A stretch of DNA of 64,000 nt, taken from Bryum argenteum. Taxonomy: Eukaryota > Streptophyta > Bryopsida > Bryales > Bryaceae. Below, one piece after another: positions 35,501 through 46,699 of this stretch. Position numbers and translations under genes: made by a program. Position 1 is the stretch's first letter; each line of letters begins with the position of its first letter. The notes below the pieces were generated by a model. The model saw only the letters and a program-made list of their open reading frames with translations. It made no database searches and had not been told where the DNA came from. The stretch lies in assembly GCA_037043015.1 (NCBI GenBank), contig CM073323.1, forward strand, positions 3,038,001 through 3,102,000, written 5' to 3'.

Positions 35501-35714
35501 TGGAGTTGGTCGTCGTATGTGTCCGGCGTCGAATCTAGGCAACACCATGGTGTCCCTCATGCTTGCCCATCTGTTGCATAGCTTCGACTGGAGCTTGCCT
35601 GCAGGAATGAGGCCTCAAGACTTGGATATGGCGGAGATTTATAAGCTCGTGGGGATTCGGAGGCAGCCTTTGCTGTTACTTGCCAAGCCCAAGAGCCCCG
35701 CCTTCTTGTACTAA
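32572..35714 (+). CDS. Cytochrome P450, plant A-type (CYP71 clan)
   Basis: Five exons (32572-32818, 32891-33254, 33559-33904, 34491-34846, 35438-35714) join in phase to 529 residues. An N-terminal membrane anchor (residues about 20-38, TTAALLIITTVVLYVVVV) is followed by the Pro-rich hinge FPPGPFPLP, the C-helix WRQVRRIC, the I-helix AGSESS at 324-329, the K-helix ExxR at 381-384 (ETFR), a PERF-like QPSRF, and the heme loop FGVGRRMCP with Cys466 as heme ligand. It would be an ER-anchored, P450-reductase-dependent monooxygenase. The I-helix has Ser where most P450s have Thr, which may alter oxygen activation. The sequence is like flavonoid or phenylpropanoid P450s of the CYP71 clan, but the substrate cannot be assigned. 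Introns 3 and 4 carry local duplications. Confidence 0.92.
34118..34415 (+). repeat. About 140-bp tandem duplication in P450 intron 3
   Basis: CTCATATGTAGGAGTC at 34118 and CTCATATGTGAGAGTC at 34258 start two related segments. Both contain GAGTGGAAACA, CTGA(T/G)TTT and TCGTTTCTGAGTTG. They lie in the intron, just before the exon encoding the I-helix. Confidence 0.75.
35178..35278 (+). repeat. 60-bp duplication in P450 intron 4
   Basis: ATGATTTCACAAGAAGAAGG and ATGGTTTCACAAGTAGAAGA, each followed by AACCTACA(T/C)GT, lie about 60 bp apart. Confidence 0.7.
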
Positions 35715-36573
35715 TTCCTGGAGATTCGGAGGGAAGGACCTACCCGCTTAATTCAATTGATTCAGTGAACTTGAAAAATTCTCAAATTTAGCAGTGTAGA
35801 GTATTGTACTTTCTAGTGAGCACCTATTTCGTGAGCTTCATGAAAGTGAAGATTGAAGTACAGTTTTTTAATGGAAAGGTCGAGAGACTAGGTTCAGCGT
35901 AAGTGTTGACACCAATTTAAATATAAACGATTGAGTTCAAGAAGTAACTCCATGAGACATTAACCAGTTACATCATGCAGTGGTAAAACACAGGGTTTCT
36001 CAAGGTGACATTCTCAATACGAGTTTAAATTAGAATTTACCGAACTTAATTACATCACAAGTAACATTACTAGGGCTACTCAATGCTCAAACCTTTCGTA
36101 ATAGACCCTCGAACTCATCTCAGGTGAGGAAGAATGGACCTAGCTACAGGAAAAAGTGCACATACTCTCTACTAACTGTGAAATGCCACAATTTCTTGGT
36201 TGACTTTTGACATGTCTGGATGAAGTTGCAGTGAAGGTAAGGTCATTCATTGTAAGTAAGTGGAAACAGATGAATTATGACATCAACAACCCTGAATGCA
36301 AGCCCCAAGAACCGGGTACAGCAGTTTGTGAAATTTAGCTGGAAATCATGTAAGGCACTACTACATTTAAGTTTAGTGAGTATCTTTCTGCGCCGTACTC
36401 TGCTATCGAGTTAACGAGCTCAAATGAACTAGACAATCAAGATATTCTGCAGAATCTCTCGAGCAATTTCTAAAGCTGAGCACAAAAGAGTTGAGAAAAT
36501 TATGACATTCCCGCTTGCTTGCCTTGTCCACGCAAGAATCAGTATGAATTATGGAACATGATCACCTCCCACT
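35715..36573. other. Gap between the convergent P450 and SmG genes
   Basis: This should contain both 3' UTRs. No other coding or repeat signal is recognised. Confidence 0.45.
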
Positions 36574-37127
36574 CTATCTCATGACAGCTTCCAGAGCTTC
36601 AATCATGACTACGCTGTTCCCTCGGATAACCTGCCACATTAACAAGCCGGCATGTATTGTTGGTAAGCCCTCGGCACAACAAGGAAATAGAACGCATGTA
36701 CTTGTAGGAAGAAAACACTGAAAATCGGTTAAAAAACAGGACTTACCACCATGCCGATCTCATTCTTGTCTGCACCGTTAATCTCAACGGTGTTGTCCAG
36801 CACAAGATTCATGAACTGGTCAAACCCACGCAATACTCCAACCACGTTCCTGCCCGCATTAAGCTTGACTGCAATAAACACAATTAGCTAATCCAGCTCA
36901 TCTTCATGATACGAAACAGAAATACTTAGGAAGTGTTCACAAGGTTGCCTGATAAGAATGCGGTATATGACTCCATAATACTTACAGAAATGCAACTGCA
37001 ATTTTATCCAGTTTAATATTCAGACAAAAGGTAATTCATGTCCATATAGACAACAACAACAACACTTACTGTTCAGCTTCTTGTCCATGTACTTCTTCAA
37101 ATCTGGAGGCTGTCCAGACTTGCTCAT
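36574..37127 (-). CDS. SNRPG: Small nuclear ribonucleoprotein G (SmG)
   Basis: Three exons (37127-37070, 36868-36747, 36630-36574) encode 78 residues, the usual SmG length. The N-terminus MSKSGQPPDLKKYMDKKL is the SmG signature. The Sm1 motif (LNAGRNVVGVLRGFDQFMNL) and Sm2 motif (VIRGNSVVMIEAL) are both complete; the RG dipeptide and Asn contact uridines of the Sm site. SmG is one of seven proteins forming the ring on U1, U2, U4 and U5 snRNAs. Telo-boxes lie upstream. The U2 gene lies about 6 kb away on the same strand. Confidence 0.97.
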
Positions 37128-37322
37128 CGTGAAAGATGGGAGAAATAATCAGCTTCGAACTGATTTCTGCAAGACAACCGCAGGGCTATTAAAAAACTGA
37201 CATTATTCAGTACATCCCTAAAGAGCCAAGCGTTACGCACAAGGGTCCCCTCCGGCTCGAGTAACTCTGATGTTCAACAAAGATGATCAAACAGACAATC
37301 AGATGCAGGACAATATTTAATC

Positions 37323-37393
37323 CCTAAACCCTAAACCTCCATGACAGCAAATCCATGGCAAGGAACCTCTCCTCTTCCTAAACCCTAAACCCC
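37323..37393. promoter_or_regulatory. Telo-boxes upstream of the SmG gene
   Basis: CCCTAAACCCTAAACC occurs at 37323-37338 and CCTAAACCCTAAACCCCC at 37377-37394, 200-270 bp upstream of the SmG start codon. Such AAACCCTAA boxes are common in plant promoters of translation, replication and RNA-processing genes. Confidence 0.7.
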
Positions 37394-37797
37394 CGTAACA
37401 GAGCGAAAATTGCTACTACACTAAAAAATGGCAGTTGCGTGCTTAGACTCATTATTCTCGCTTTTATACCAGAAATGCAACATAACCATGGAGACTCCAC
37501 CAACATGATATTGCTTACAACGCGGATAAATGCAAGAAAGCATGAAAATTGATGAGCTAGAGGTCAAAAGAAAGGTACTTTTCAACTTACCGAGGTGTGC
37601 AAGCCGGGGATGCGCGAAGGGATTGGACTCTGCCGCTAAAGAGAACGATCAGCGCCAAGTCCCTAACAGATTTTTTTTTCCACAGGGAAAGACGGCATTG
37701 GTGGCAACGGGAGCTTTGGTGACAGCACTGCTCACGGTCAAAGGCCCCGCCTGTTGGACGGTTACGGGTTTTGTAGAACGTGCAACTACAACCGTCA

Positions 37798-38030
37798 TAT
37801 TTTATGATGTTATCACATATCACTTCGCCGACCACCGTGACCGCCGTTGTATTCTATGATGTTATCACATATCACTGCCCCGACTACCATGACCGTTGTC
37901 GAATCCTATGAAAATATCACATATCATTGCTCCAACAATCATGGCTCCCGTCGTATTCTATGATGTTGTCACATATCACTTTGCCGACCACCATGGCAGT
38001 CATTGTATCCTATGATGTCATCACAATTTC
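37798..38030. repeat. 52-bp tandem repeat array, about 4.5 copies
   Basis: TATTCTATGATGTTATCACA and close variants start at 37798, 37850, 37902, 37954 and 38006, exactly 52 bp apart. The remainder of the unit is CGACCACCRTGACCGYCGTTG-like. Copies differ by several substitutions. Confidence 0.92.
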
Positions 38031-38429
38031 TCTCCAAAAATCAACCAAAATTGCTAATTGAATATAAAAAATCTTAATTTTAGAAATTTTGTGAGTTCAA
38101 TTAACAATAGAAGACAATAAGAAAAGATAATAAGTTAGAGAAGAATAGAACTTAAATCTTAATTTATACAACTATTTTCAAGAATGGGGATTTATGTAAT
38201 ACATGTCTTTAGTGCTGAATTCGGTATTATAAACACCAATCCAATTTGCTTGGACTCTCGATTTGTCTTTTGAGATAGAGGATCTTCTATTTTATATTTA
38301 TACGAGTGTAAGCAAGTTATTTCGTAGAGTTTGACTATATAGACCCAAACTATATAGATGTCAAGATATGTATCATTGATGTTGGAATATTGATTTAAAT
38401 CAATGGCTTGCAATGGTAGAATATGCCTA

Positions 38430-38640
38430 ATGTATCAAAACCTTGTTACTTCATCAATATTAACTAAATGCACCTCACAAATACATTATATCATGGATAG
38501 GTTTGTTCTTTATGCCACACAAATTAGACTTGATTTGGAAACTCAGCTTAAAGATTTTTTGAGAGCTAGACATCAAAAGAAGTTTCGGCTCTTTAAAGCT
38601 TCATTTGTCATCCAAAATGTTACACTTTGACTTTTTGTGT
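38430..38640 (+). repeat. Dispersed repeat family, fragment
   Basis: CACACAAATTAGACTTGATTTGG at about 38517 and CATTTGTCATCCAAAATGTTA at 38604 match the copies near 41.4, 45.6 and 47.2 kb. Confidence 0.65.
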
Positions 38641-40164
38641 GCTTCGGGGTCAAGTAAGTCTATGTTGAGATGCTTTTGGAATGTTTCTTACCTCCAATCA
38701 TGAGTGTTGCCAATGAACTGAAAATATGTATGTCATCACAAACTGCTATCATTTGTAATCAATGATATACCAAAGGATACACAACCAAATTTATTACATG
38801 ACGAACTAGGCTTTGAAGTCTTATCAAATTTCTCTATATCCAAATAAATGGGTTGCAAAAGTTTAAACATGAAAAATATGGCGAGAGTGGATTAAGAGAC
38901 ATAAAAGACCATTGCTCACCAAAAATCTAGCCATCTTTGGTGCTTACAAACTTTCACATATCAAAAATTGCTCTTACAAGTGGCTTTTGAACTCTAGGAG
39001 GTCAAATTTCTATATACTATTGTTTATGTAATTATACTATTGCCTCCCACACAATTGCATTTGCCCCCTCCTATTGGCCAAGGACTCCGACTCCGACAAG
39101 GGTGTACACCTCGGTGTACACCCCTTCTCCATGCACATACCATGATGAAAGTGAAGGAATGTCATATGATGAGACGTTGCTTTCTTTATGCCACGTATGG
39201 ATTTAAGGACCTCGTCTTTGTTTCTCAATGTTCTTTTCGCGGTTTCTCAATGTTCTTTTTGGGACCTCATCTTGGTCTCTCCATGGGATAGTTTAGAGGC
39301 TCATAGTTTACTTGAGTTTGTATTTTCTTTATTCAAACTTTTAGATCCAACGGAGAGGCAACTTACATCAAAGTGACGACGACTATACGAATATTTTTTG
39401 GTTCAAGTTGAAAATCTGTTGATTGTGACATGTGAGATTGTAATGGTCAATGGTGGTTAAGATTTTAATTTGGAGTAGAATCCCGAAAAGTCATTTTGGC
39501 TTTCTTGGCTTTATAGAGGCTAGTCAAATCGATTGATTGATGGAACAATACTATGCGTGCTTACAAGTGATTCTAAACTTTGAAATTCAAATCTCCAATC
39601 AAATTAAACTCAAATCATAAAGAGAAGTTGAAGTTTAAGAGATTATGAGGGTTGGAAAGTCAAAGGAGAAAAACCTCATTTTTGAAACATTTGACAAGCA
39701 AAAGAGGAAGACACAAATTTAAAACAAGGTGTGTTGTTGTGTCCACAAATCAAAATAAAGGGGCAAGTCCTCTCTTTCTTCGAAATGAGAGAGGGATAAG
39801 TTAGTATGTTGTCAAAACCTCGAGCATGACAAGTTCAAAAGCTTGCAAAGATGAGGTCGAGGTCGATTGAAGCTTGCCAAAGAGAACTCCCTATCTTGTA
39901 CCCTCGGCCCACCCTATTGGAGACAATGGGTCCCCTTTCGTGAACAACAACGTATTGCAATCCACCACTACAAGAAGCAGAAAAATGAAGCATGGCTTAC
40001 ATTGTCTAACTCCTCTTTTGGATATATACGTATATATGTTTTTATTTACTTTTTATTATCAATTCTCTCCCAACCTGGTACGAAGTAGGCATGCAAGTTG
40101 GTATGTGTTGAAAAGGAATTTGTTGCATAGGGAACCTCTTCATATCGTTCACCACCTTGAAAAA

Positions 40165-40235
40165 ATAAATAATAATAATATTATTATTAAATATAATAAT
40201 AGTAATAATAATAATAATAATAAAATCTTGAATGA
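40165..40235. repeat. AAT/ATT microsatellite
   Basis: AATAATAATATTATTATT followed by TAATAATAATAATAATAA forms an imperfect trinucleotide tract. Confidence 0.9.
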
Positions 40236-40519
40236 TTTTCATGTAGATCATTTTTTCCATTTAATATTACATGTAACGTATTCATCAATGGCGGGTAAGT
40301 TGATTTCAATTTCCCGCGTGGAAGAAAAATCCGAGGTATCGATTAGTTACTAGATCTTGTATGGCTAGCGGGACGTTATCGGAAAAAGTAGGCATGGGTT
40401 GGCGGTTGTTCATGTACTAAGATGAACGCGTATCCCGGACATGTCCAATCAATGTATCGTCATCCCTCCAATCTTGAGAATACGACCTCTAATAGTTGTT
40501 TGTTATCACCTCCCCAACC

Positions 40520-40725
40520 ACGCTGGTGGCGGCCGCATTCTATGATGTTACGGCATACTACCGCACGACCACTGGGCAGCGGTTGCATTCTATGATGTCA
40601 CCAAACAATACCGCTCTGACCATCGTGGCCACCATCGCTTTCTATCATGTTATCGTATGACTGATCACGGTCGCGACCACCGTGATCAGCGTACCATTAT
40701 ATGTGGCGATATGCCACGGTGGTCG
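40520..40725. repeat. Second, more divergent copy of the 52-bp repeat array
   Basis: GCATTCTATGATGTTA (40535), GCATTCTATGATGTCA (40585) and GCTTTCTATCATGTTA (40637) carry the core of the 37.8-kb array at 50-52 bp spacing. The last unit contains a perfect inverted repeat, CTGATCACGGT / ACCGTGATCAG, at 40660-40688. Confidence 0.8.
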
Positions 40726-41799
40726 GGGTTGTGTACCCATCCGGCTACCTCGAACAATCCCCGGTAGTAATAATCCCCGAAAGTCTTCACCGGCGTTGGG
40801 CAATGTACCAGGTTCAAGATATCTTCAACGTGCAAGTATTTGATATCTACATTTGATATCTATTTCAATGTCTCGATAAGTGGGTATAAAAACAACAATA
40901 AGGTAAACAAATACATCATGTCAAACATATTTGGTTTCCAATGAAGTTCCAAAACAATATAATATTTTTAAGAAGACCACGCAAGGAAACAGGTGTGTGA
41001 TAAATATCTAATACTGGTTCTGGACATTGTGGCTGCGTTCGGTGATCTCAGTGATCCCCTCTGATGCTCCAGATCAATGTATTCCACATCAACTTCAATC
41101 ATTCATTTTAGTTATTCTCAATTTCTTTCTTAAAACCTCAAGGCATTTTCTTTGAGTATAACTCAAATTAACTGAGATAACTGACATATGCAAAGTCATT
41201 CGACTTCTAAGACTTTCAAGGATTAATGTTTCTAGTATGTGTAAACATTTGAAGAAGATGCAAATAAAAATAACCGTTTATCCTTTCTTGAATCTTAATG
41301 GATTGATATAACAAGCCCTATGATTGAGAATCTAGAAACAACAATTGGCTTCATCAAAATGCATGCCACTACTTCACACTTTCTTGTGTGCAAGGGCCTC
41401 CAAATCCACCACACCAACTGAACTTGATTTGGAACTTAACTCAAATGATGTTGTCAAATGGGGTTGAGACGAATAAGTTGTGTTTCTTCAAGATCGCGTC
41501 TAAAGTCCTGTATTTCTTGACATTCAGCACAATCATACGGTTAAAATGATTCGGCTTGAAATTGTGTAGGCTATATAGAAACAATACAATATCTCTGATT
41601 TCCTGATATTGGTTCCTGTATGGCTACATGCTCGACGCTGCGTGACATACACCAGACTAACCTGCAGAGAGGTGCTCTGAAGGGGCCTCGAGCTCTCGCC
41701 TCTCGATTACGTGCCCGAACACCTTCACAAGCATGCCGATGAACCACGTGATCTATTCTGCCCGAGGCGGATTCCCCACGCGCAGGGGGATCGGGAAGT
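40726..41799. other. Gene-free stretch upstream of the Dof-like gene
   Basis: It holds a fragment of the dispersed repeat family at 41300-41500 (GCATGCCACTACTTCACAC, GAACTTGATTTGGAACTTAA). No gene is recognised. Confidence 0.5.
41300..41500 (+). repeat. Dispersed repeat family, fragment
   Basis: AAAATGCATGCCACTACTTC, CCACACCAACTGAACTTGAT and GACGAATAAGTTGTGTTTCT are shared with 45490-45710 at roughly 80-85% identity. Confidence 0.75.
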
Positions 41800-41833
41800 A
41801 CCACTTAGCTCCATTGAAAGGGAGCTAAGTGGT
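41800..41833. repeat. Perfect 13-bp inverted repeat beside the TATA box
   Basis: ACCACTTAGCTCC, an 8-nt spacer, then GGAGCTAAGTGGT form a perfect hairpin ending 11 bp before TATATAA. Confidence 0.9.
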
Positions 41834-41844
41834 GCTTCACCCTG

Positions 41845-41851
41845 TATATAA
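41845..41851 (+). promoter_or_regulatory. TATA box of the Dof-like gene
   Basis: TATATAA followed by GGGCTGG lies about 190 bp upstream of the ATG at 42040, allowing a 5' UTR of about 160 nt rich in CCTCC. Confidence 0.65.
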
Positions 41852-42039
41852 GGGCTGGCCTAATCGCACCCATTTCACTATTCCTATTTCCCCTCATTCG
41901 CCCTCCACTCCTCCTCCGCTCTCACCTGCTCCTCCCTCCGGTCCTAACAATTCCCAGCTTGTATCTTTCTTGTGCCTCACATCGAGGCTTTTCTCTATCT
42001 GGCTTCGCATACTGCTCTCTCGCTCGATCAGAAGTAGTA

Positions 42040-43188
42040 ATGGGGGACATGGAGGTTGATGGATCGGTGTTGAGAGAGTGCTACTTTTGTAGGTATGTTT
42101 CCTCGCTTCACACCTTCAAGTACTTCAACAACAATAAGAAGAATCAACCACGCTTCAAGTGTTGCAATTGCAACAAACTCTTCTCATGGAGCTCATGCGG
42201 TCGCTCCAAAGGCAAGACCTATCTCAAAAAACGCAATGAGGATCCCCTAGAGTTGCAAGGCTTGCACAAACGATGCCCACATTGTAATGTGGCAAATAAG
42301 GCGACATTCAAGTATTACAACAACAACAACCCCTTGCAACCACGCTTCAAATGCTTGGCTTGTAACAAGCAATTCCAAACCCGCTTGCTCATGCAAGGCA
42401 ATCAAGCGTGGTTGGATAACACCTCCACACGAAAGCGCAAATTTCCAACTTGCAACACATCATGTAAGGAGGATGTTTTGACCCACCAAGTTATGGACTT
42501 TGCTCAACAATTAGAGAATGAATTAGAGTGTGGAGAGCAAATTGAGGTCCCCAATGAAGCTCATGCCACCTATGCCTTCACTCTAGAGGTTATGCAATAT
42601 CCTTATCAAGGTTGCAACCATGTGGATGGAAACGCCAATCTAGTCACCAATCCCTTCACTCAAGAGGTCATACAATATAATCATCAAGATTGGAATGGTG
42701 TTGATGGAAACTCCAATCTAGCCACCTATGCCTTCACTCAAGAGGCCATGCAATATCCTCATCAAGATTGGAACCATGTGGATGAAAACTCCAATCTGGT
42801 TCCCTATGCCTTCACTCAAGAGGCCATGCAATATCCTCATCAAGATTCGAACTATGTGGATGCAAACTCTAATCAAATTGGTCAAGTTCCAATTTTAAGT
42901 GACACAACACCATGTGATGAGAATGAAAGGCGCATGTATTCTACTCAACAAGTAAATGATGCAATGTGTCAAGAGCCAATCCAAGAGTCAATCCATGAAC
43001 CAATCCAAGAGCCAATCCAAGAGCCAATCCAAGAGCCAATCCAAGAGCCAATCCAAGAGCCAATCCAAGAGCCAATCCAAGAGCCCACCAATCAAAAGCA
43101 AGCCATTGAACCCCTCACACTAGAAGAGTGGAAAACTTTTCTTGATGAGTTTCTCGATAAAGATGAAAATGAAGGCAATGCTCTTTGA
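42040..43188 (+). CDS. Tandem Dof-like zinc-finger protein with internal repeats
   Basis: Single-exon frame of 382 residues from ATG 42040. The frame stays open 27 codons further up, but this ATG fits the TATA box spacing. Two zinc-finger units follow: Cys14, 17, 41, 44 and Cys79, 82, 105, 108. Each has FKYYNNN..QPRFKC.AC-like wording (TFKYFNNN and TFKYYNNN), close to the Dof core YYNNY..QPR.FC..C. The Dof spacing is CX2CX21CX2C; here it is X23 and X22, and the aromatic RYW segment is absent. Downstream are about four 26-residue repeats (QEAMQYPHQDWNHVD) and about nine QEPI units, then an acidic end (FLDEFLDKDENE). The layout suggests a DNA-binding protein with an acidic region. A transposase-type zinc ribbon (QRFKC..C) is an alternative origin. 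Gene call is good; family call moderate. Confidence 0.7.
   Translation: MGDMEVDGSVLRECYFCRYVSSLHTFKYFNNNKKNQPRFKCCNCNKLFSWSSCGRSKGKTYLKKRNEDPLELQGLHKRCPHCNVANKATFKYYNNNNPLQPRFKCLACNKQFQTRLLMQGNQAWLDNTSTRKRKFPTCNTSCKEDVLTHQVMDFAQQLENELECGEQIEVPNEAHATYAFTLEVMQYPYQGCNHVDGNANLVTNPFTQEVIQYNHQDWNGVDGNSNLATYAFTQEAMQYPHQDWNHVDENSNLVPYAFTQEAMQYPHQDSNYVDANSNQIGQVPILSDTTPCDENERRMYSTQQVNDAMCQEPIQESIHEPIQEPIQEPIQEPIQEPIQEPIQEPIQEPTNQKQAIEPLTLEEWKTFLDEFLDKDENEGNAL
42560..42875 (+). repeat. 78-bp coding repeat in the Dof-like gene
   Basis: Four copies of a 26-residue unit (FTQEAMQYPHQDWN, VD.NSNL) lie head to tail; the last is shortened. Confidence 0.9.
42967..43086 (+). repeat. 12-bp coding repeat (QEPI)
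   Basis: CAAGAGCCAATC is repeated about nine times, with two variants (QESI, HEPI) at the start. Confidence 0.95.
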
Positions 43189-45489
43189 GATGAGAGTGTA
43201 AAACCATCATAGTTACCATGCTAGTTAACATGACATTGCTCCAACAGAGTTGAAACATTTTGTATTCAAACTAAAAACTGGATAATTATGAATTCCAGTA
43301 CATGAAATAAAAACTTTGCTGCAACAAAAGTGTACAATCCTCATGCGAATCAACTAACCCTCATTACCTGACATTTGTTTTCTTTGAGCTAAAGCATAGC
43401 ATCTCCAAATTTCTATCACTGATTGTATCAAATAAGCGAAGCATGTTCTGTTCGTGAGATTTGGTGCCGAGTTCGTAGTCCAAAAAAGCTCATGATTATT
43501 TGAGTTGTGTTCTAGTCCTCCTTTTCAAAGCGCCATGATAACGTATTTGCAGAGCCTGTGATATTAATTACCTCATCATAAGTGATATGAGTGAATTATG
43601 TGGTTTGGAACAAATTGTCCTTTCAGGTTTACTTTTATGTGTATGTCTTTATGTTTTAGTCATGGAATGCTTTCGTTATGCAGGCATACCTCTTAAAATG
43701 AATATGTAAAGGTTTTGGAGGGTTGATTGCTTCACATTTTGCCCTTGACGGCCTTTGAAAGAAACTTGTTCTTTCTACTTTTGAGAAGCGAATGTATAAG
43801 AAATAGGTAATTGCACAATTTGCATATGACTCATGATTGTTCAAGTTTGGAGTATTCCTTTTTCATTTTCAAGAAATTGTCAATTATCTTGAGGTTTGGT
43901 GAGCTCTCAAACGAGCACCGTGTGTGAAGTGGTCTTTATGACTATTAGGGGATAAAGATTGTAGAAGTTACTAAAGATAGTTTTCTGGATGAAAAGTTTT
44001 TTGGGTTATCATACGTCAGGCTTGTTCACTATTGCAAGCTAGATGGACTTGGAAATAGTTTGGTTTAGGGTTTTGAAACATGTTTATTACATGAGGATGT
44101 TTGAGATAATGTGTTTCTAGGCTAAAAATAGGTGTGACATATACGGGTTACACGGGAGGAGGATCATTTTCAAACTTTGAGGCTCAAAGAGTATGCCTTG
44201 AGGTTTTAAAGAAAAAACTTGAGCTCAACAAAATGAATGATTGAAGTTGATGTGGAATACATTCATAACAATTCTTCATAGCCCTAGAGGTCCAAGCATA
44301 TCTGCACCTCCACGATTAGAAACTGCAATTTTTTGACCACCTTAACCAAGTTGAGGTGTGATTTAATTTCTTTCTTTGTCTCTTCAACTGTAAGATCTTA
44401 GTGCTTACTACGTGCACTATTAACTGGTAAACTTTCAATCATTGGATCTTTACCTACTTGCAAAAATGTGTTTTGGGTTTTGCTTAAAAGACATAGTCCA
44501 AATGGTGCCAAGGGAGACTTGATGATTGTTATTCCAAACATTTTGCTCATATTATTTTTCTATGCAAGTAATCAAGTTAGGGTAGGCTCATGCAAAATTT
44601 TATAGATTCATTCTAGTTTTCTTACCTTCATGCAAATTATTTTTTAGAAGAAGGTCTAAAAACAATGATATAGTAAAACATGCATTTGATTAGTTATATT
44701 TGGTTTAAGAAGAATTTGGGCAGGCGGTAGGTACCTTTACAAATTGTGAATTTTGAGAATTTTTCTTTTTGGAAAAACTCCAAAATCTCGAATTTTGGCA
44801 AATTTTGTAGGAAATAATTTGGAAAATAATAGTAATTGTGAAGGTCTTTTCTGTGATTTTTGGAGGCTACCAATGTATAATTGACAAATATTTTGGCTTG
44901 GGTACCTGTAGAACTTTAAAAATGATTTGGTAATGATAATATTTCTTTTAAAAAACTCAAAATCTAAAGTGCCCATTCTAGACTTCGAACCTAATTTTTT
45001 TTTATGAAGAATTTACAATTGGAGTTTGGCACTGCAAATTCCACCACATACACTTTGTAGCATAAGGAGCACCTTCTAATAACTTTAGGGAAAAATATAA
45101 TTCTTAACCTCTTCATTTGGGTTGCTCAAAATTGAGAAACAACACAATCCGCTTTCTTGGACATTTAGGGGTTAATTGTTGATGGATCTCCAAACCATGA
45201 GAGTCTAATATCTACAATTTATGATGAACAATCCTAGACCCAAGTACCCAAACTTATGAGTTACATGGGCATAAAAAAACGTGTTCAACGAGAATGCAAT
45301 AGGGGAAAGTGTCCAGCCTTTCAAGTTTTCTCATTTGTTTCATGTTTAGAAATAAAAAGTTAAAAGTAGAATCAAATTAAAGTTAGAATAACTTTTCAAA
45401 AAATGAATAAATTGATTTTCTTTTTTTCCAAGACACCAAATTGCACCAATGATTTCTCATTTACATCACACAATTCAAATCGTAATCGT

Positions 45490-45710
45490 AAAACAATGCA
45501 TTTGATAGTATCAAACAAGCCCTATGATTGAGAATCTAAAAACAAGAGCTCCTTTCACTAAAATGCATGCCATTACTTCACGGGCTTTCAAATTCACCAC
45601 ACCAACTAGACTCGATTTGGGACTTGACTCAGATGAGTTTGTCAAGAAAAAGGGTTGATACGAATAAGTTGTGTTGCTTCAGAATTGCGACCTCTCATCT
45701 AAAATGACCG
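45490..45710 (+). repeat. Dispersed repeat family, fragment
   Basis: AAATGCATGCCATTACTTCA, CCACACCAACTAGACTCGAT and GATACGAATAAGTTGTGTTG match the 41300-41500 copy and, in part, 47100-47290. Confidence 0.75.
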
Positions 45711-46412
45711 TGCCCATCAACTAACTCTCATAAACTGATGATTGTTACTATTTTGATTATAATTTACTATCTCGTCTTAATACGCATGTATAGCACCCAC
45801 GGATTCTTTTCATGGATCGTATCGTCATAATCAAAGGCCAATAAGCCTCACTGTCATGGACCCTCATTGCGTATTCACAAGACTGTCTCGGCGTTAGTCA
45901 ATAGTCCACTGTAGAATCCAATTTGAGGATCTGAGTTCTGGTAGGCAATCTGATAGCAGCAGTGAACATCCTCAGTCTGCTGGCTAGCATTGGGTCCCTG
46001 TGCTTGCACTCATCTACAGAAACAGTAATTTCCCAGTTGTAGGCTCAAATTACGTTTCTCGTTGCAGTCCATTGCTTGATGGTACTTTGCAAATGGGATA
46101 GTGTAACTAGGATGCAATAAGTTGAAAGAAAAAAAATGGCAAGTTTGTAGGTTTTCCTCCTTCTCATCACCCGTTCTCTTCACAGCATTTAGTGAACTCT
46201 TTTGTTCCTCAAGTCGAAACGAATCTCTGAAGGAGGAATCATGCTATCCATAATATACGTTGGAAATACGTTTCAAAAATGAAAAGTTTCTAACCAGTCC
46301 TGCTCGATTGAAGATTGAAGGCATCGCCAACGATGATCCGAATCAGTGTCTGAATTATTTGGTTGTTGCTTTTCGAAATATTCTCGGTAGGAGCCAGCTA
46401 AATCGGAAGCCT

Positions 46413-46440
46413 GTAGGGTTTTAGGGTTTAGGGGTTTAGC
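46413..46440. promoter_or_regulatory. Telo-box cluster without an assigned gene
   Basis: GTAGGGTTTTAGGGTTTAGG GGTTTAG contains overlapping AGGGTTTA motifs. It may mark the start of an undetected transcript or be a short telomere-like relic. Confidence 0.45.
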
Positions 46441-46699
46441 GGCAGGGGCAGGTATATACTCTTTTCTGATGTGACAGATTCTTCATGTTGATTTCCAAGG
46501 GCGTTCCTTGCTTCTTGTGTGTTCTCAAATTTCAGTGGGTTACTTTTGGATTTGGTATAATATGTGCTTTCTGGCGCATCTTAAGGTGGAAATGCTACCA
46601 ATATACCTATTGCAGCGGAAATATTACGATCTAAATAATAAGGACTTCATGCCTTTGCTTAATTAATGATTATCAAATATATTTCTTGCCTCAAATAAT

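Larger units (their letters stand above)
38031..40500. other. AT-rich gene-free stretch
   Basis: No gene is recognised. It contains one copy of the dispersed repeat family (38430-38640), a duplicated GGTGTACACC motif near 39100-39125 and an AAT-rich microsatellite at 40165-40235. Open frames at 38403 and 39874 lack family features. Confidence 0.5.

Noticed and set aside
37530..37859. 109-codon frame upstream of SmG
   Set aside because: It runs into the 52-bp repeat and has no recognisable features.
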